From positions 124,001 to 188,000 of the forward strand of contig JBNOAI010000011.1 of the NCBI GenBank assembly GCA_050283925.1: 64,000 nucleotides of DNA, read 5' to 3'. The stretch is from ZC4RG25 sp023428365 (GTDB taxonomy: Bacteria; Pseudomonadota; Alphaproteobacteria; Rhizobiales; Hyphomicrobiaceae). Shown here one piece after another: positions 52,748 through 61,560 of this stretch (positions are counted from its first letter, which is position 1; each line of letters opens with the position of its first letter). Below the pieces are notes generated by a model. It was not told the DNA's origin. It saw only the letters and a list, made by a program, of their open reading frames with translations, and did not search any database. The position numbers and the translations under genes were made by a program.

Positions 52748-53398
52748 GTGTTCTACGACACATTGAAGAACAAGCACGGTCTGCGGCACGATCCGTGGAA
52801 GGCTGTCGTTGTCCCGCGTCCCATCGGATGGGTTTCGACAGTCAGCAAGGATGGCGTCAACAACATCGCGCCGTACAGCTTCTTCAATGCCATCGGCAGC
52901 AACCCGCACTACGTCATGTTCAGCTCCGGCGGCCGCAAGGATAGCGTACGCAACGCCGAGGAAACCGGCGAGTTCGTCTGCTCGCTGGCGACCTGGGATT
53001 TGCGCTATGAGATGAACACGACGTCAGCGGATCTGCCACATGGGGTCGATGAGTTCCCACTCGCCAATCTGACCACGGCTCCATCCCAGCTCGTCCGCCC
53101 TCCGCGCGTGAACGAAAGCCCGGTCTCACTGGAGTGCCGCTACTGGAAGACGATCGACCTTCCAAATGCCGACGGGATCACGCCGAGCGGTCACATGGTC
53201 GTTCTCGGCATGGTGGTTGGTATCTACATCGACGACGCCTTCATCAAGGACGGCATCGTTGACACCGCAGGCATGCGACCGATCGCACGGCTGGGATACA
53301 TGGATTATGCGGTGGTGACGCCGGAAACGACCTTCACCATTCATCGCCCCAAGGTGGACGGCGAGGGCAATATCGTTGCGCCCGAGCGGACAAAGTAA
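52748..53398 (+). CDS. Flavin reductase family protein (DUF-like FMN-binding split barrel)
   Basis: This 216-residue FMN-binding split-barrel protein of the flavin reductase-like family starts at GTG 52748 behind GGAGGAACT. The motifs VVVPRPIGWVSTVSKDGVNN and YSFFNAIGSNPHYVMFSSGG are typical, with FVCSLATWDLRYEMNTTSAD in the middle. It could supply reduced flavin or reduce a substrate directly; the natural substrate is unknown. It lies in a probable operon with the nitroreductase. Confidence 0.9.
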   Translation: MFYDTLKNKHGLRHDPWKAVVVPRPIGWVSTVSKDGVNNIAPYSFFNAIGSNPHYVMFSSGGRKDSVRNAEETGEFVCSLATWDLRYEMNTTSADLPHGVDEFPLANLTTAPSQLVRPPRVNESPVSLECRYWKTIDLPNADGITPSGHMVVLGMVVGIYIDDAFIKDGIVDTAGMRPIARLGYMDYAVVTPETTFTIHRPKVDGEGNIVAPERTK

Positions 53399-53506
53399 GC
53401 GCCTTTTACGATCCGCATTAGACGTCGCTTTACCAGGTTGGAAATGAACCAACCCACGAGGTCCTGCATCTGTTAGCTGTCGATCCGTATTCAATTCGAT
53501 GTTGCG

Positions 53507-54562
53507 ATGAGGATGCCCATGTTTCGCCGATCTCTGTCTTCCCTTCTCGGAATGGGCATGGTGCTCGTCACCGTGCATACGGCTGACGCCTGCAGCCGAA
53601 TCCTGTGGAACGACAACAAGCTCGCCGTCGTGGTCGGCCGGACGATGGACTGGCCCCAATCCACGGATCCCATCCTCACCGTCTTCCCGCGCGGCATGGA
53701 GCGTGATGGAAGCCGCGCTGGTCCGGACGTCGTCGTGAAAGACAATCCGGCCCGCTGGACGTCGAAATATGGCAGCATGGTCACGACCATGTACGGCATC
53801 GGCACAGCGGACGGCTTCAACGAGCAGGGCCTCGGCGCTCACATGCTCTATCTCACTGCGACCGATTTCGGCCCTCGCGATCCCAAGAAGGCCGGCGTGC
53901 ATGCCGGACTGTGGGCTCAATACATTCTCGATAACGCGGCCAACGTGAAGGAGGCGATCGCGCTCCTCGATGACATTCAGCCGGTGATGATCGAGGCACG
54001 CGGCAGCAAGGCAACCGTGCATCTGGCCATCGAAGACGCCAGCGGCGACTCCGCCATCATCGAATACATCGATGGGAAGCCCGTGATCCATCACGGCAAG
54101 GAGTTTCGGATCATGACCAACGATCCGACTTACGACCAGCAGCTTGCACTTCTCAAGAAGCAGGACTTCTCAAAGCCCAGCAGCGAAATGCCTCTGCCCG
54201 GCAACGTCAATGCCACGGATCGCTTCCAGCGTGCCGCCTACTACAGCGCCATGCTGCCTGAGCCCAAAACCGAACGGGAAGCCATCGCATCGATCCTGGC
54301 GATCGCGCGCAACGTCTCCGTGCCGTTTGGCGCGCCGTACAAAGGCTTCGGCATTTACAATACCGAATACCGCACGGCGATGAACCTGACCGACAAGCGC
54401 TACTATTTCGAGCTGACAAACAGTCCGAATGTGATCTGGGCCGATTTGACAAAGTTCGATCTGTCGCCCGGCGCACCGGTGATGCATCTCAACCCGGACA
54501 ACATCGATCTGTCGGGCAATGTCACGAGCGACTTCCTGAAAGCCGATAAGGCACCATTCTAG
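53507..54562 (+). CDS. Secreted linear-amide C-N hydrolase (choloylglycine hydrolase/penicillin V acylase family)
   Basis: This 351-residue Ntn-hydrolase has a signal peptide whose predicted cleavage (TADA before CSR) would expose Cys29 as the N-terminal nucleophile, followed by RILWNDNKLAVVVGRTMDW, with the conserved Arg and Asp of the family. Later motifs include GFNEQGLGAHMLYL and MTNDPTYDQQ. Members hydrolyse bile-salt amides, penicillin V or acyl-homoserine lactones. A periplasmic acylase in a strain that also encodes an AHL-type receptor (26669) makes AHL cleavage possible, but this is speculation. It stands alone. Confidence 0.9.
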   Translation: MRMPMFRRSLSSLLGMGMVLVTVHTADACSRILWNDNKLAVVVGRTMDWPQSTDPILTVFPRGMERDGSRAGPDVVVKDNPARWTSKYGSMVTTMYGIGTADGFNEQGLGAHMLYLTATDFGPRDPKKAGVHAGLWAQYILDNAANVKEAIALLDDIQPVMIEARGSKATVHLAIEDASGDSAIIEYIDGKPVIHHGKEFRIMTNDPTYDQQLALLKKQDFSKPSSEMPLPGNVNATDRFQRAAYYSAMLPEPKTEREAIASILAIARNVSVPFGAPYKGFGIYNTEYRTAMNLTDKRYYFELTNSPNVIWADLTKFDLSPGAPVMHLNPDNIDLSGNVTSDFLKADKAPF

Positions 54563-54701
54563 CCGTTCCGTCGTGTATCCACGTCCGTCCTCGACCTATC
54601 TTTCCAGGTAGACAAACACGCGCGGTCGAACCTAAGTTGCGCCACCCACTCGCGGACTTGCAGAACAAGCAGGCCGCCGAGTGCGGAGGGGCGGGACGAC
54701 A

Positions 54702-56732
54702 TTGCAATATCGAAGCGAGATAGATGGGCTCAGGGCCGTCGCGGTCGCCCCTGTGGTCTTTTTTCATGCGGGCCTCGGCGGCTTTTCCGGAGGCTTCGTC
54801 GGCGTCGACGTCTTCTTCGTGATCAGCGGCTATCTGATCACGTCACTCATTCTTCATGAGCAACGTGCCGGCACCTTCACACTCAAGTCGTTCTACGAGC
54901 GACGCGCGCGCCGCATCTTGCCAGCTTTGTTCCTCGTCGTGCTCGCCTGTCTGCCTTTTGCCTACCTCTGGATGATGCCCGATGAGATGAAGGCCTTCAT
55001 TGCCAGCGCCCTCGGGGTTTTGTTGTCGGCCTCCAATTTCGTCTTTTACGCGCAAAGCGGATATTTTGATCAGGCGGCCGAACTCAAACCGCTATTGCAT
55101 ACGTGGAGCCTGGCGGTCGAAGAGCAGTTTTATATCGTTTTTCCGCTCCTGCTCCTGTTTCTCTTCAAATATCCGAGGCGCGTTCTGCTCGCGGTCCTGA
55201 TTGCGCTGTTTGTTGCAAGCTTTCTGCTCGCCCAGCTCGGCGGCAATCTGGAAACGCTGCACGCTAAGGCGTGGTCATGGCAAAACCTTCCCTCATGGGG
55301 CTTTTACCTGCTCCCCACACGCGCCTGGGAGTTACTGATCGGCGCAATCATCGCCTATCATCATTTCTATTCAGCTCCGGCAAGGTCACAGCCGAACATC
55401 GTATTGTCCAATATCGCGAGCGTCGCCGGATTAGGGCTGATCGCGTATTCGGTTTTCGCATTCGATGAAAGAACGCCGTTTCCAAGCATCTATACGCTCG
55501 TTCCGACACTCGGCGCCGGTCTCGTCATTGCGTTCGCACATCGCGGAACGATCACGCACAAGCTGTTGTCTTTGAAACCGGTCGTCGGCCTCGGCCTGAT
55601 CAGCTACAGCGTCTACCTCTGGCACCAGCCGCTGTTCGCATTCGCCCGCCTTCAGAGCCTCAGCCAGCCCAGCGAGACCGTGTTCCTCGCACTTTCGGCT
55701 CTCGCGATCGTTCTAGGGTACTTGACCTGGCATTTCGTCGAGCAGCCATTCCGCAACCGCACACGCATCCAGACGAAAACGCTTATTCGGTCCTCTGCCT
55801 TTGCCGCTGCCTGTGTCATCGCGTTTTTCACGGTCGGCCGTTTGACGGATGGCTTCGAAGATCGTTTTCCGAAAGACGAGTTTCTGCTCACCATGCCGCA
55901 AGTTGAGAAGTGGCGTTGCCGACGCGACAAGGATGACGATCTGAGCAAAGCCTGCCAGTTCGGTCAAGGAACGCCGAATGTGGCTCTGATTGGAGATTCG
56001 CACGCCGGTTCGCTGGCGCCTGTTCTAGGCCAAGCCTTGTCGCAAAAGGGACTGTCAGTCGTCGCGCTCCATGTCGCCGGATGTGCGCCCGTGCGCTATT
56101 TCTTGCGCGAAATGACCGGAGACCGATGCCGCCAACAGGATGACATCTACGATTACCTGAAGAAAACGCCATCCATCGAGTACGTCGTGATTGCAGCTCG
56201 CTGGGCGACGAAATTCGAAATCTCGCGCTTCGACAATGGTGAAGGTGGAATTGAGCTGGGCAGCCCGACTGTCTTCTACCCGGATGTCGAACGGGCAGGA
56301 CGCGAAATAACTTTGGCCGAGGCGATTTCCGAGGGCGTTCACGAACTATTGGACAGCGGCAAAACCGTCATTCTCGTTTATCCCGTCCCCGAAGCCGGTT
56401 GGGACGTGCCGAATTATATGGCAAAGCTGAAAATGCGCGGCGCCCTGAAGCATGACATCAGCTCCAGCTACGACGTTTACAAAAGCCGGAATGCGAGCGC
56501 GTTGGCGGCTCTAGACGGTGCCGGTTTAAACAAAGGCCTTTTCCGCGTTCATCCAGAAAAACTCTTTTGCGATACGGTTCAAAAAGGCAGATGCATGGTG
56601 TCTGAGAACCTGAAGTCTTTTTATCGAGATACCAACCATCTCGCCTCTCAAGGTGCTCTATTCGTTGCCGAACAAATTGTTCAGCATATCGCTCCCGAAC
56701 CGGGTCCCAGCGCGCTGAAGATAGCCAAATAG
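54702..56732 (+). CDS. OafA/YrhL-type acyltransferase with C-terminal SGNH domain
   Basis: 676 residues from TTG 54702 (reading MQYRSEIDGLRAVAVAP), the usual family start; GTG 54681 is also in frame. About ten membrane helices of the acyltransferase-3 domain occupy residues 10-370, with FFVISGYLIT, HTWSLAVEEQFYIVFP and YSVYLWHQPLFAF. A periplasmic SGNH hydrolase domain follows, with GDSHAGSLAP (Ser) and DTNHLASQG (Asp-His) supplying the triad. Such proteins O-acetylate exported polysaccharides or lipopolysaccharide. It stands alone, with the promoter in the preceding 140 bases. Confidence 0.9.
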   Translation: MQYRSEIDGLRAVAVAPVVFFHAGLGGFSGGFVGVDVFFVISGYLITSLILHEQRAGTFTLKSFYERRARRILPALFLVVLACLPFAYLWMMPDEMKAFIASALGVLLSASNFVFYAQSGYFDQAAELKPLLHTWSLAVEEQFYIVFPLLLLFLFKYPRRVLLAVLIALFVASFLLAQLGGNLETLHAKAWSWQNLPSWGFYLLPTRAWELLIGAIIAYHHFYSAPARSQPNIVLSNIASVAGLGLIAYSVFAFDERTPFPSIYTLVPTLGAGLVIAFAHRGTITHKLLSLKPVVGLGLISYSVYLWHQPLFAFARLQSLSQPSETVFLALSALAIVLGYLTWHFVEQPFRNRTRIQTKTLIRSSAFAAACVIAFFTVGRLTDGFEDRFPKDEFLLTMPQVEKWRCRRDKDDDLSKACQFGQGTPNVALIGDSHAGSLAPVLGQALSQKGLSVVALHVAGCAPVRYFLREMTGDRCRQQDDIYDYLKKTPSIEYVVIAARWATKFEISRFDNGEGGIELGSPTVFYPDVERAGREITLAEAISEGVHELLDSGKTVILVYPVPEAGWDVPNYMAKLKMRGALKHDISSSYDVYKSRNASALAALDGAGLNKGLFRVHPEKLFCDTVQKGRCMVSENLKSFYRDTNHLASQGALFVAEQIVQHIAPEPGPSALKIAK

Positions 56733-56917
56733 TCTTCCTCTATCGGACGATTAGTCGCGGATTTACATCTTCTTTGGTCACACCATCCAGTAAGCCGTGA
56801 TCTGACCACGAAAAGACCCTGCACAGAACGTATTTTCGACACATCCATCGATAGCTTTGCGATCGCCGTCTGCTGATCAACCCAAGGCCAGCTCGCGGCG
56901 GGGGACTACACGGGATC

Positions 56918-56942
56918 CGTGCGCCCTCTTTCGTGGCGCACG
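56918..56942. other. Hairpin in the leader of the M15-like peptidase gene
   Basis: CGTGCGCC-N9-GGCGCACG forms a perfect 8-bp stem, about 90 bases before the ATG at 57032, in the otherwise featureless gap 56733-57031. There is no T run, so it is not a typical terminator. Confidence 0.4.
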
Positions 56943-57031
56943 CGGGGTGTCGCCATTTCCACTAGCGACGGGCGACCTCTTTCGAGGGATGACCGCCGCC
57001 CCGCAACTTGAACAAATCCCGGAGTACAACA

Positions 57032-57553
57032 ATGACGAAGCGGATGAGATCCGCCTGGATCATGGTGGCTGTTCTGATGGCCGGTTCGTTGATGGCTTTC
57101 GACGCCGACGCACGCGGAGCTAGTGCCTCGCGCTCATGCCTGACAAGCGCTGCGCGAAATCTGCTGTCTCGCATCGAACAGAATTTCGGAAAGGTTCAGC
57201 TCATCTCCACGTGCCGTCCCGGCGCGCGGATCAGAGGGACCGGTAAAATCTCCCGTCATGCCAGCGGCAACGCTGTCGACTTCAACGCCGGTAACCGGAA
57301 AGGCGCAATCGTGCGCTGGCTGATCGCGAACCATCGCAGCGGCGGCACCATGACCTATTCGGGCATGAGCCATATTCACGTCGATATCGGACCGCGCTTC
57401 GTTTCTCTGGCAGGCAGCAGGACGCGTGTCGCCTCATCGCGGCGCAGCAAGTCGCGTATCGCCTCCACCTCGCGGCGGAAGACGCACGTGGCGTCATCGA
57501 GCAAGAGCTGGTCGAAGCGGTCGGCGCTCGGTCGCACGCAGCAGTCCAACTGA
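57032..57553 (+). CDS. Secreted M15-type D,D-carboxypeptidase-like protein
   Basis: 173 residues from the ATG at 57032 behind GGAG. The signal peptide ends near residue 28 (VLMAGSLMAFDADA). The metallo-peptidase region carries SRHASGNAVDFN (His and Asp zinc ligands) and HIHVDIG (second His), as in peptidase M15/YcbK-like proteins that trim peptidoglycan. The last 45 residues are a Ser/Arg-rich tail (RVASSRRSKSRIASTSRRK) that could bind anionic wall polymers. Its 3' end faces the CoA-ester lyase gene across a hairpin. Confidence 0.84.
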   Translation: MTKRMRSAWIMVAVLMAGSLMAFDADARGASASRSCLTSAARNLLSRIEQNFGKVQLISTCRPGARIRGTGKISRHASGNAVDFNAGNRKGAIVRWLIANHRSGGTMTYSGMSHIHVDIGPRFVSLAGSRTRVASSRRSKSRIASTSRRKTHVASSSKSWSKRSALGRTQQSN

Positions 57554-57564
57554 TCGGATCGTCC

Positions 57565-57598
57565 GCGGGTATCAGACCTCGTCGGGTTTGATACCCGC
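57565..57598. terminator. Hairpin between convergent genes
   Basis: GCGGGTATCA and TGATACCCGC form a perfect 10-bp stem with a 14-base loop that includes the end of the CoA-ester lyase gene. It may act as a bidirectional terminator, although no long T run is present. Confidence 0.55.
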
Positions 57599-58456
57599 TC
57601 GCACGAGAACTCGCTCCGCTCGCGTCAGATGCGGCCGGTCATACATCTGGCCGTTGAGCGAGATGACCCCAGCCTCGGGAGACGCGGCAAACATCTGCAC
57701 AATGCCGCGTGCACGCTCGATCTCACGGTCGCTCGGCGTGAAGGCCGCGTTGATGATCGGCACCTGATCAGGGTGGATGGCAAGCTTGCCGGTAAATCCG
57801 TCGCGTGCGGCGGCGACAGCTTCCGCTTTCAGTCCGTCGTTATCGCGAAAATCGATAAACACTGTGTCGATCGGTTGCGCCCCTGCCGCCACGGCAGTGA
57901 AAAGGCACAGATCGCGCGCCAGTCGGTATGGCGACGTGAAACTGCCATTGCTATCCCGCGTCGCCGTAGAACCAACCTCGGCGGACAAATCCTCCGCTCC
58001 CCACGTCAAAGCATCGAGCCGCGTGCTCGCGTCTACGAACGACGGCATGTTCAACACGCAAGCCGGGATCTCCGTCGAAATCGCCATGATCCGTGTCGAT
58101 CCTTGGACAATATCGTAACGTTCCTCGAGCTGGCCGAGCGCCAGCGACAGGCGATGCACATCCTCTCCGCCGCGCGGCTTGGGTAGCAGAATTCCATCCG
58201 GCGCTGCGCGCATGACGGCATCGAGATCGCCGTTCCAGAGCGATGTTGTCATGGCGTTGATGCGCACGAAAAGGCGCGGGCGCTGTTCGGACGGCTTGGC
58301 CGACGCCAGGAACTCCCGCGCCATCTCGCGCGCGATCTCCTTGCGATCGAGCGCAATCGAATCCTCAAGATCGAGCAGCAGCACATCGGCTCCGGCCGAC
58401 ATCGCCTTCGCCAGTTTGCGGTCACTATCCGCAGGGACGAACAAAAATGAGCGCAT
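57572..58456 (-). CDS. HpcH/HpaI aldolase/CitE family CoA-ester lyase
   Basis: This 294-residue TIM-barrel enzyme of the citrate-lyase beta/malyl-CoA lyase family starts with RSFLFVPADSDRKLAKAMSA and shows DVLLLDLEDSIALDRK (acidic metal site), RPRLFVRINAMTT and TGKLAIHPDQVPIINAAFTP. It should cleave or condense 3-hydroxyacyl-CoA esters such as malyl-, citramalyl- or methylmalyl-CoA, with Mg. The MaoC-type hydratase gene lies 18 bases upstream on the same strand, a pairing usual for mesaconyl-CoA/beta-methylmalyl-CoA interconversion. The exact substrate is not determined. Confidence 0.9.
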   Translation of the reverse strand: MRSFLFVPADSDRKLAKAMSAGADVLLLDLEDSIALDRKEIAREMAREFLASAKPSEQRPRLFVRINAMTTSLWNGDLDAVMRAAPDGILLPKPRGGEDVHRLSLALGQLEERYDIVQGSTRIMAISTEIPACVLNMPSFVDASTRLDALTWGAEDLSAEVGSTATRDSNGSFTSPYRLARDLCLFTAVAAGAQPIDTVFIDFRDNDGLKAEAVAAARDGFTGKLAIHPDQVPIINAAFTPSDREIERARGIVQMFAASPEAGVISLNGQMYDRPHLTRAERVLVRAGIKPDEV

Positions 58457-58474
58457 TTCTTGGATTTCCTCGCC

Positions 58475-58933
58475 TCAGGCGTCTTGTGGCTTCTTGCGCA
58501 TGAAAGCTTGCCGCCGGCATTCGGCCACGAGATCTCCATGCTGATTGTAGGCGCGATGATGGAACTCGACGAGACCGGCATCGGGCCGTGAGCGGCTCTC
58601 ACGTTTCGCCAGCACTTCGGTTTTCACGCGTATCGTATCGCCATGAAAAACGGGCTTGCCGAATTTCACCTCGGTCATACCGAGATTGGCAATCGTCGTG
58701 CCCAACGTGGTGTCGGACACTGAAATGCCGATCATCAGGCCCAGCGTGAACAGGCTATTGACCAGCGGCTTGCCCCACTCAGTGCTGGCGGCGAACTGGT
58801 GGTCGATATGCAGCGGCTGCGGATTCAGCGTGAGACAGGAAAACAGCGTGTTGTCCATCTCTGTAACCGTCCGGCCAATCGCATGTTCGAAGACGCGGCC
58901 GACCTCGAATTCCTCGAAATAGAGTCCTCCCAT
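58475..58933 (-). CDS. MaoC family (R)-hydratase
   Basis: This 152-residue hot-dog-fold hydratase has the conserved Asp and His in LTLNPQPLHIDHQFA, followed by GKPLVNSLFTLGLMIGI. It hydrates enoyl-CoA esters, possibly mesaconyl-CoA given its coupling with the CitE-like lyase. It starts at the ATG at 58933 behind AAGGAG. The NAD kinase gene ends 17 bases upstream on the same strand, so all three may be cotranscribed. Confidence 0.9.
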   Translation of the reverse strand: MGGLYFEEFEVGRVFEHAIGRTVTEMDNTLFSCLTLNPQPLHIDHQFAASTEWGKPLVNSLFTLGLMIGISVSDTTLGTTIANLGMTEVKFGKPVFHGDTIRVKTEVLAKRESRSRPDAGLVEFHHRAYNQHGDLVAECRRQAFMRKKPQDA

Positions 58934-58950
58934 CCTGTGCTCCTTGCTGA

Positions 58951-59751
58951 TCAGTAGCGGAACTGCTCCGACAGGATGCGCTCGTCCAGACTGTGTCCAG
59001 GATCGAACATCATATAGAGATCAATCTGACGCGCTTCCTCGACATCAACGCACACGACGGCGCGTGTCTCGGCGTGATCGGCCACCGCGCTGACAGGGCG
59101 TTTGTCGGCCTCCAAGACGGTGATGCGGATATGCGCACCATTCGGCAAGAGTGCGCCGCGCCAGCGTCGCGGTCGGAACGGGCTGATCGGCGTCAGCGCC
59201 AAAAGCGGCGCATCGATCGGCAGGATCGGGCCGTACGCCGAGAGATTATAGGCGGTAGAACCGGCGGGCGTTGACACCAGCACACCGTCGCAGATCAGCT
59301 CCTCCAGCCGCATCTTGCCATCGACCTCGATAGCCAGCTTCGCCGCCTGATGCGTCTGCCGGAATAGCGACACTTCATTGATCGCGAGTTCTCGATAGGT
59401 ATTGCCGTGCCGGTCGCGGGCCGTCATCGCAAGGGGGTGAATGCGGCTCACTTCGGCGCCTGCCAGCCGAGATCGCAGGTCATCCTCCCGATATTCGTTC
59501 ATCAGGAAGCCGACCGAACCGCGGTTCATGCCGTAGATCGGAATCTGATCCGTCATGTATTTGTGCAGCGTCTGCAGCATCAGACCATCGCCGCCGAGCG
59601 CGACAATCGCATCCGCCTCGCGCGGATCGACGTTGCCGTACTGCTGCGACAGCCGCGCCAAAGCGGCGCAAGCCTCAGCGTTATCGCTGGCTACGAATGC
59701 GATCTTCTCGAATTTGCGCGTCGGCTTTGGCATTCTGTGCGTTCGTTCCAT
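58951..59751 (-). CDS. nadK: NAD kinase
   Basis: This 266-residue NAD kinase has the diagnostic GGDGLMLQTLHKYM, the NRGSVGFLMNEYRED loop and the C-terminal SAYGPILPIDAPLLALTPISP. It phosphorylates NAD to NADP with ATP in the cytosol. The start may be the ATG at 59751 or the one at 59733 (MPKPTRKFEKIAFVAS), which fits the usual family length better. It heads a - strand unit with maoC and the CitE-like gene, and is divergent from cutA, with 41 bases between starts. Confidence 0.94.
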   Translation of the reverse strand: MERTHRMPKPTRKFEKIAFVASDNAEACAALARLSQQYGNVDPREADAIVALGGDGLMLQTLHKYMTDQIPIYGMNRGSVGFLMNEYREDDLRSRLAGAEVSRIHPLAMTARDRHGNTYRELAINEVSLFRQTHQAAKLAIEVDGKMRLEELICDGVLVSTPAGSTAYNLSAYGPILPIDAPLLALTPISPFRPRRWRGALLPNGAHIRITVLEADKRPVSAVADHAETRAVVCVDVEEARQIDLYMMFDPGHSLDERILSEQFRY

Positions 59752-59792
59752 AAGTCCGGCGCTGAAGATCCGGTAGGCGGAGGCTCGCTCAA

Positions 59793-60128
59793 GTGCAGGA
59801 AAACGACAAGGCCGTTCTCATCTATTCGACATTTCCGTCGCCGGAGGCTGCCGAAACGGCCGGAACCAGGCTGGTGAACCAGGGCTTGGCGGCTTGCATC
59901 AACATCATTCCGGGCATGACATCCATCTATATCTGGGAAGGCCAGCTCCAGCGCGACAGTGAGGCCGTCATGGTTATCAAAACGCGCAAATCTCTGGCGG
60001 ATGCAGCAATCGCGGAAGCAAAGCGGCATCATCCCTACGATAATCCGGCCTTCGTCGTTTTGCCTGTCGAAGGCGGGTCAGCCGACTTTCTGCGCTGGAT
60101 CACAGAGCAGACGACGGATAAACGATAG
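59793..60128 (+). CDS. cutA: Divalent-cation tolerance protein CutA
   Basis: This 111-residue protein has the CutA1 pattern: VLIYSTFPSPEAAETAGTRL, LAACINIIPGMTSIYIWEG and KRHHPYDNPAFVVLPVEGG. It forms a trimer in the cytosol; its biological role is only loosely tied to copper tolerance. Translation starts at GTG 59793 behind GGCGGAGG. The KDPG aldolase gene follows 22 bases later. Confidence 0.94.
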   Translation: MQENDKAVLIYSTFPSPEAAETAGTRLVNQGLAACINIIPGMTSIYIWEGQLQRDSEAVMVIKTRKSLADAAIAEAKRHHPYDNPAFVVLPVEGGSADFLRWITEQTTDKR

Positions 60129-60150
60129 ACCCAGCGGCAAGGAGGTCAAA

Positions 60151-60789
60151 GTGCAGCACAAGCTCAATCCACGGCTGGCGGACGAACTGCGACGCGTCGC
60201 AGTTGTGCCGGTGCTGACCATCGACAAGGCGGAAACAGCGCTGCCACTCGCGCAAGCGCTGGTACGGGGCGGCCTGACGATCCTGGAGATCACGCTGCGC
60301 ACCCCCGTGGCGCTGGCGGCGATGCGGCAAATGGCCGAGAATATCCCCGGAGCCCTCATCGGCGCAGGCACCGTCCTGACGCCAGAGCAAGGCCAGGATG
60401 CCATCGACGCCGGCGCGCGGTTCCTGGTCTCTCCCGGCATGACGCCAAGCCTACTGGAAGCCGCGCATGGCTGGAACGTGCCGTTTCTGCCAGGCGCCGC
60501 AACGGCCTCGGAGGCGATGGCCCTGTCCGATCTCGGCTATCGCGTGCTGAAGTTCTTCCCCGCCGAGCCCGCAGGTGGCGTACCCGCGCTCAAGGCGCTT
60601 GGCGCTCCCCTGGCGGACATCAAGTTCTGCCCCACCGGCGGCATCGATCTCGCCAAAGCGCCGAGCTATCTCTCGCTGCCAAATGTGATCACGGTTGGCG
60701 GCTCGTGGGTGGCTCCCGCCAAGGCAATCGCAGCCGGCGACTGGGAGACCATCGAGAAGCTGGCGCGGGAGGCCTCCGCTCTCCGCTGA
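60151..60789 (+). CDS. eda: 2-keto-3-deoxy-6-phosphogluconate aldolase
   Basis: This 212-residue class I aldolase starts at GTG 60151 behind a strong GGAGGTC; upstream in-frame sequence to 59959 belongs to cutA. The Schiff-base Lys is in YRVLKFFPAEPAGG, the catalytic Glu in LTILEITLRTP, and KFCPTGGIDL binds phosphate. It splits KDPG into pyruvate and glyceraldehyde-3-phosphate. KdgK, which makes KDPG from KDG, is encoded at 27415 rather than next to it. Confidence 0.95.
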   Translation: MQHKLNPRLADELRRVAVVPVLTIDKAETALPLAQALVRGGLTILEITLRTPVALAAMRQMAENIPGALIGAGTVLTPEQGQDAIDAGARFLVSPGMTPSLLEAAHGWNVPFLPGAATASEAMALSDLGYRVLKFFPAEPAGGVPALKALGAPLADIKFCPTGGIDLAKAPSYLSLPNVITVGGSWVAPAKAIAAGDWETIEKLAREASALR

Positions 60790-60822
60790 TTTTCCCAGCT
60801 AACACCACACACGACGAATGCC

Positions 60823-61551
60823 ATGGCGCAGAACATCTACGACGACCCGCACTTCTTCGCGGCCTATAATCAACTTCCACGCTCGGTGGAAGGCTTGGCC
60901 GGAGCACCGGAATGGGCATCCATTCGCGCCCTGCTGCCGGACCTGAACGGGCGGCGCATCGTGGATTTGGGATGCGGGTTCGGGTGGTTTGCCCGGTGGG
61001 CGCGCGACCATGGCGCAGCCAGCGTTCTCGGCCTCGATATTTCCGAAAACATGCTCGCCCGCGCCCGTGCGGCGACGCCCGATCCTCGGATTGAGTACAT
61101 CGCAGCCGATCTCGACAGGCTGGAGCTTCCTGAAGGCAACTTCGATTTGGCGTTCAGTTCACTTGCGTTGCACTACGTCGTGGATTTCGAGCCGTTGGTC
61201 AGAACCGTTCATCGCGCTCTGACACCCGGCACATCGTTCGTATTCAGCATCGAACATCCAATCTTCATGGCACCCGACAGCCCCGGGTGGATGACGGTGA
61301 CCGATGGACGGAAAGTCTGGCCACTCAATGGGTATAGCCGCGAGGGAAAGCGGACGACGGATTGGCTCGCGCCCGGCGTTGTGAAGCAGCACCGCACGCT
61401 GGGAACGACGCTGAACACGCTGATCGGCGCAGGCTTCAACATCCGTCACGTTGAGGAATGGAGACCAACAGCGGAACAGCTCGCGCGGCACCCGGAATGG
61501 GCCGGCGAACTGGAGCTGCCGACCTTCCTCATCATCGCGGCACAGAGATAG
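60823..61551 (+). CDS. Class I SAM-dependent methyltransferase
   Basis: This 242-residue protein has the SAM-binding motif RIVDLGCGFGWFARWA, followed by VLGLDISENMLARARA and FDLAFSSLALHYV, in the order of class I methyltransferases of the UbiE/BioC type. The C-terminal part (FSIEHPIFMAPDSPGWM) is typical of small-molecule methyltransferases. Substrate unknown. It lies 33 bases after eda and converges with glyS, 9 bases away. Confidence 0.9.
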   Translation: MAQNIYDDPHFFAAYNQLPRSVEGLAGAPEWASIRALLPDLNGRRIVDLGCGFGWFARWARDHGAASVLGLDISENMLARARAATPDPRIEYIAADLDRLELPEGNFDLAFSSLALHYVVDFEPLVRTVHRALTPGTSFVFSIEHPIFMAPDSPGWMTVTDGRKVWPLNGYSREGKRTTDWLAPGVVKQHRTLGTTLNTLIGAGFNIRHVEEWRPTAEQLARHPEWAGELELPTFLIIAAQR

Positions 61552-61560
61552 CGGGCTGAC

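Noticed and set aside
56918..56942. Hairpin as a terminator of the acyltransferase gene
   Set aside because: It lies about 190 bases beyond the stop and has no T run; it is listed only as a hairpin.
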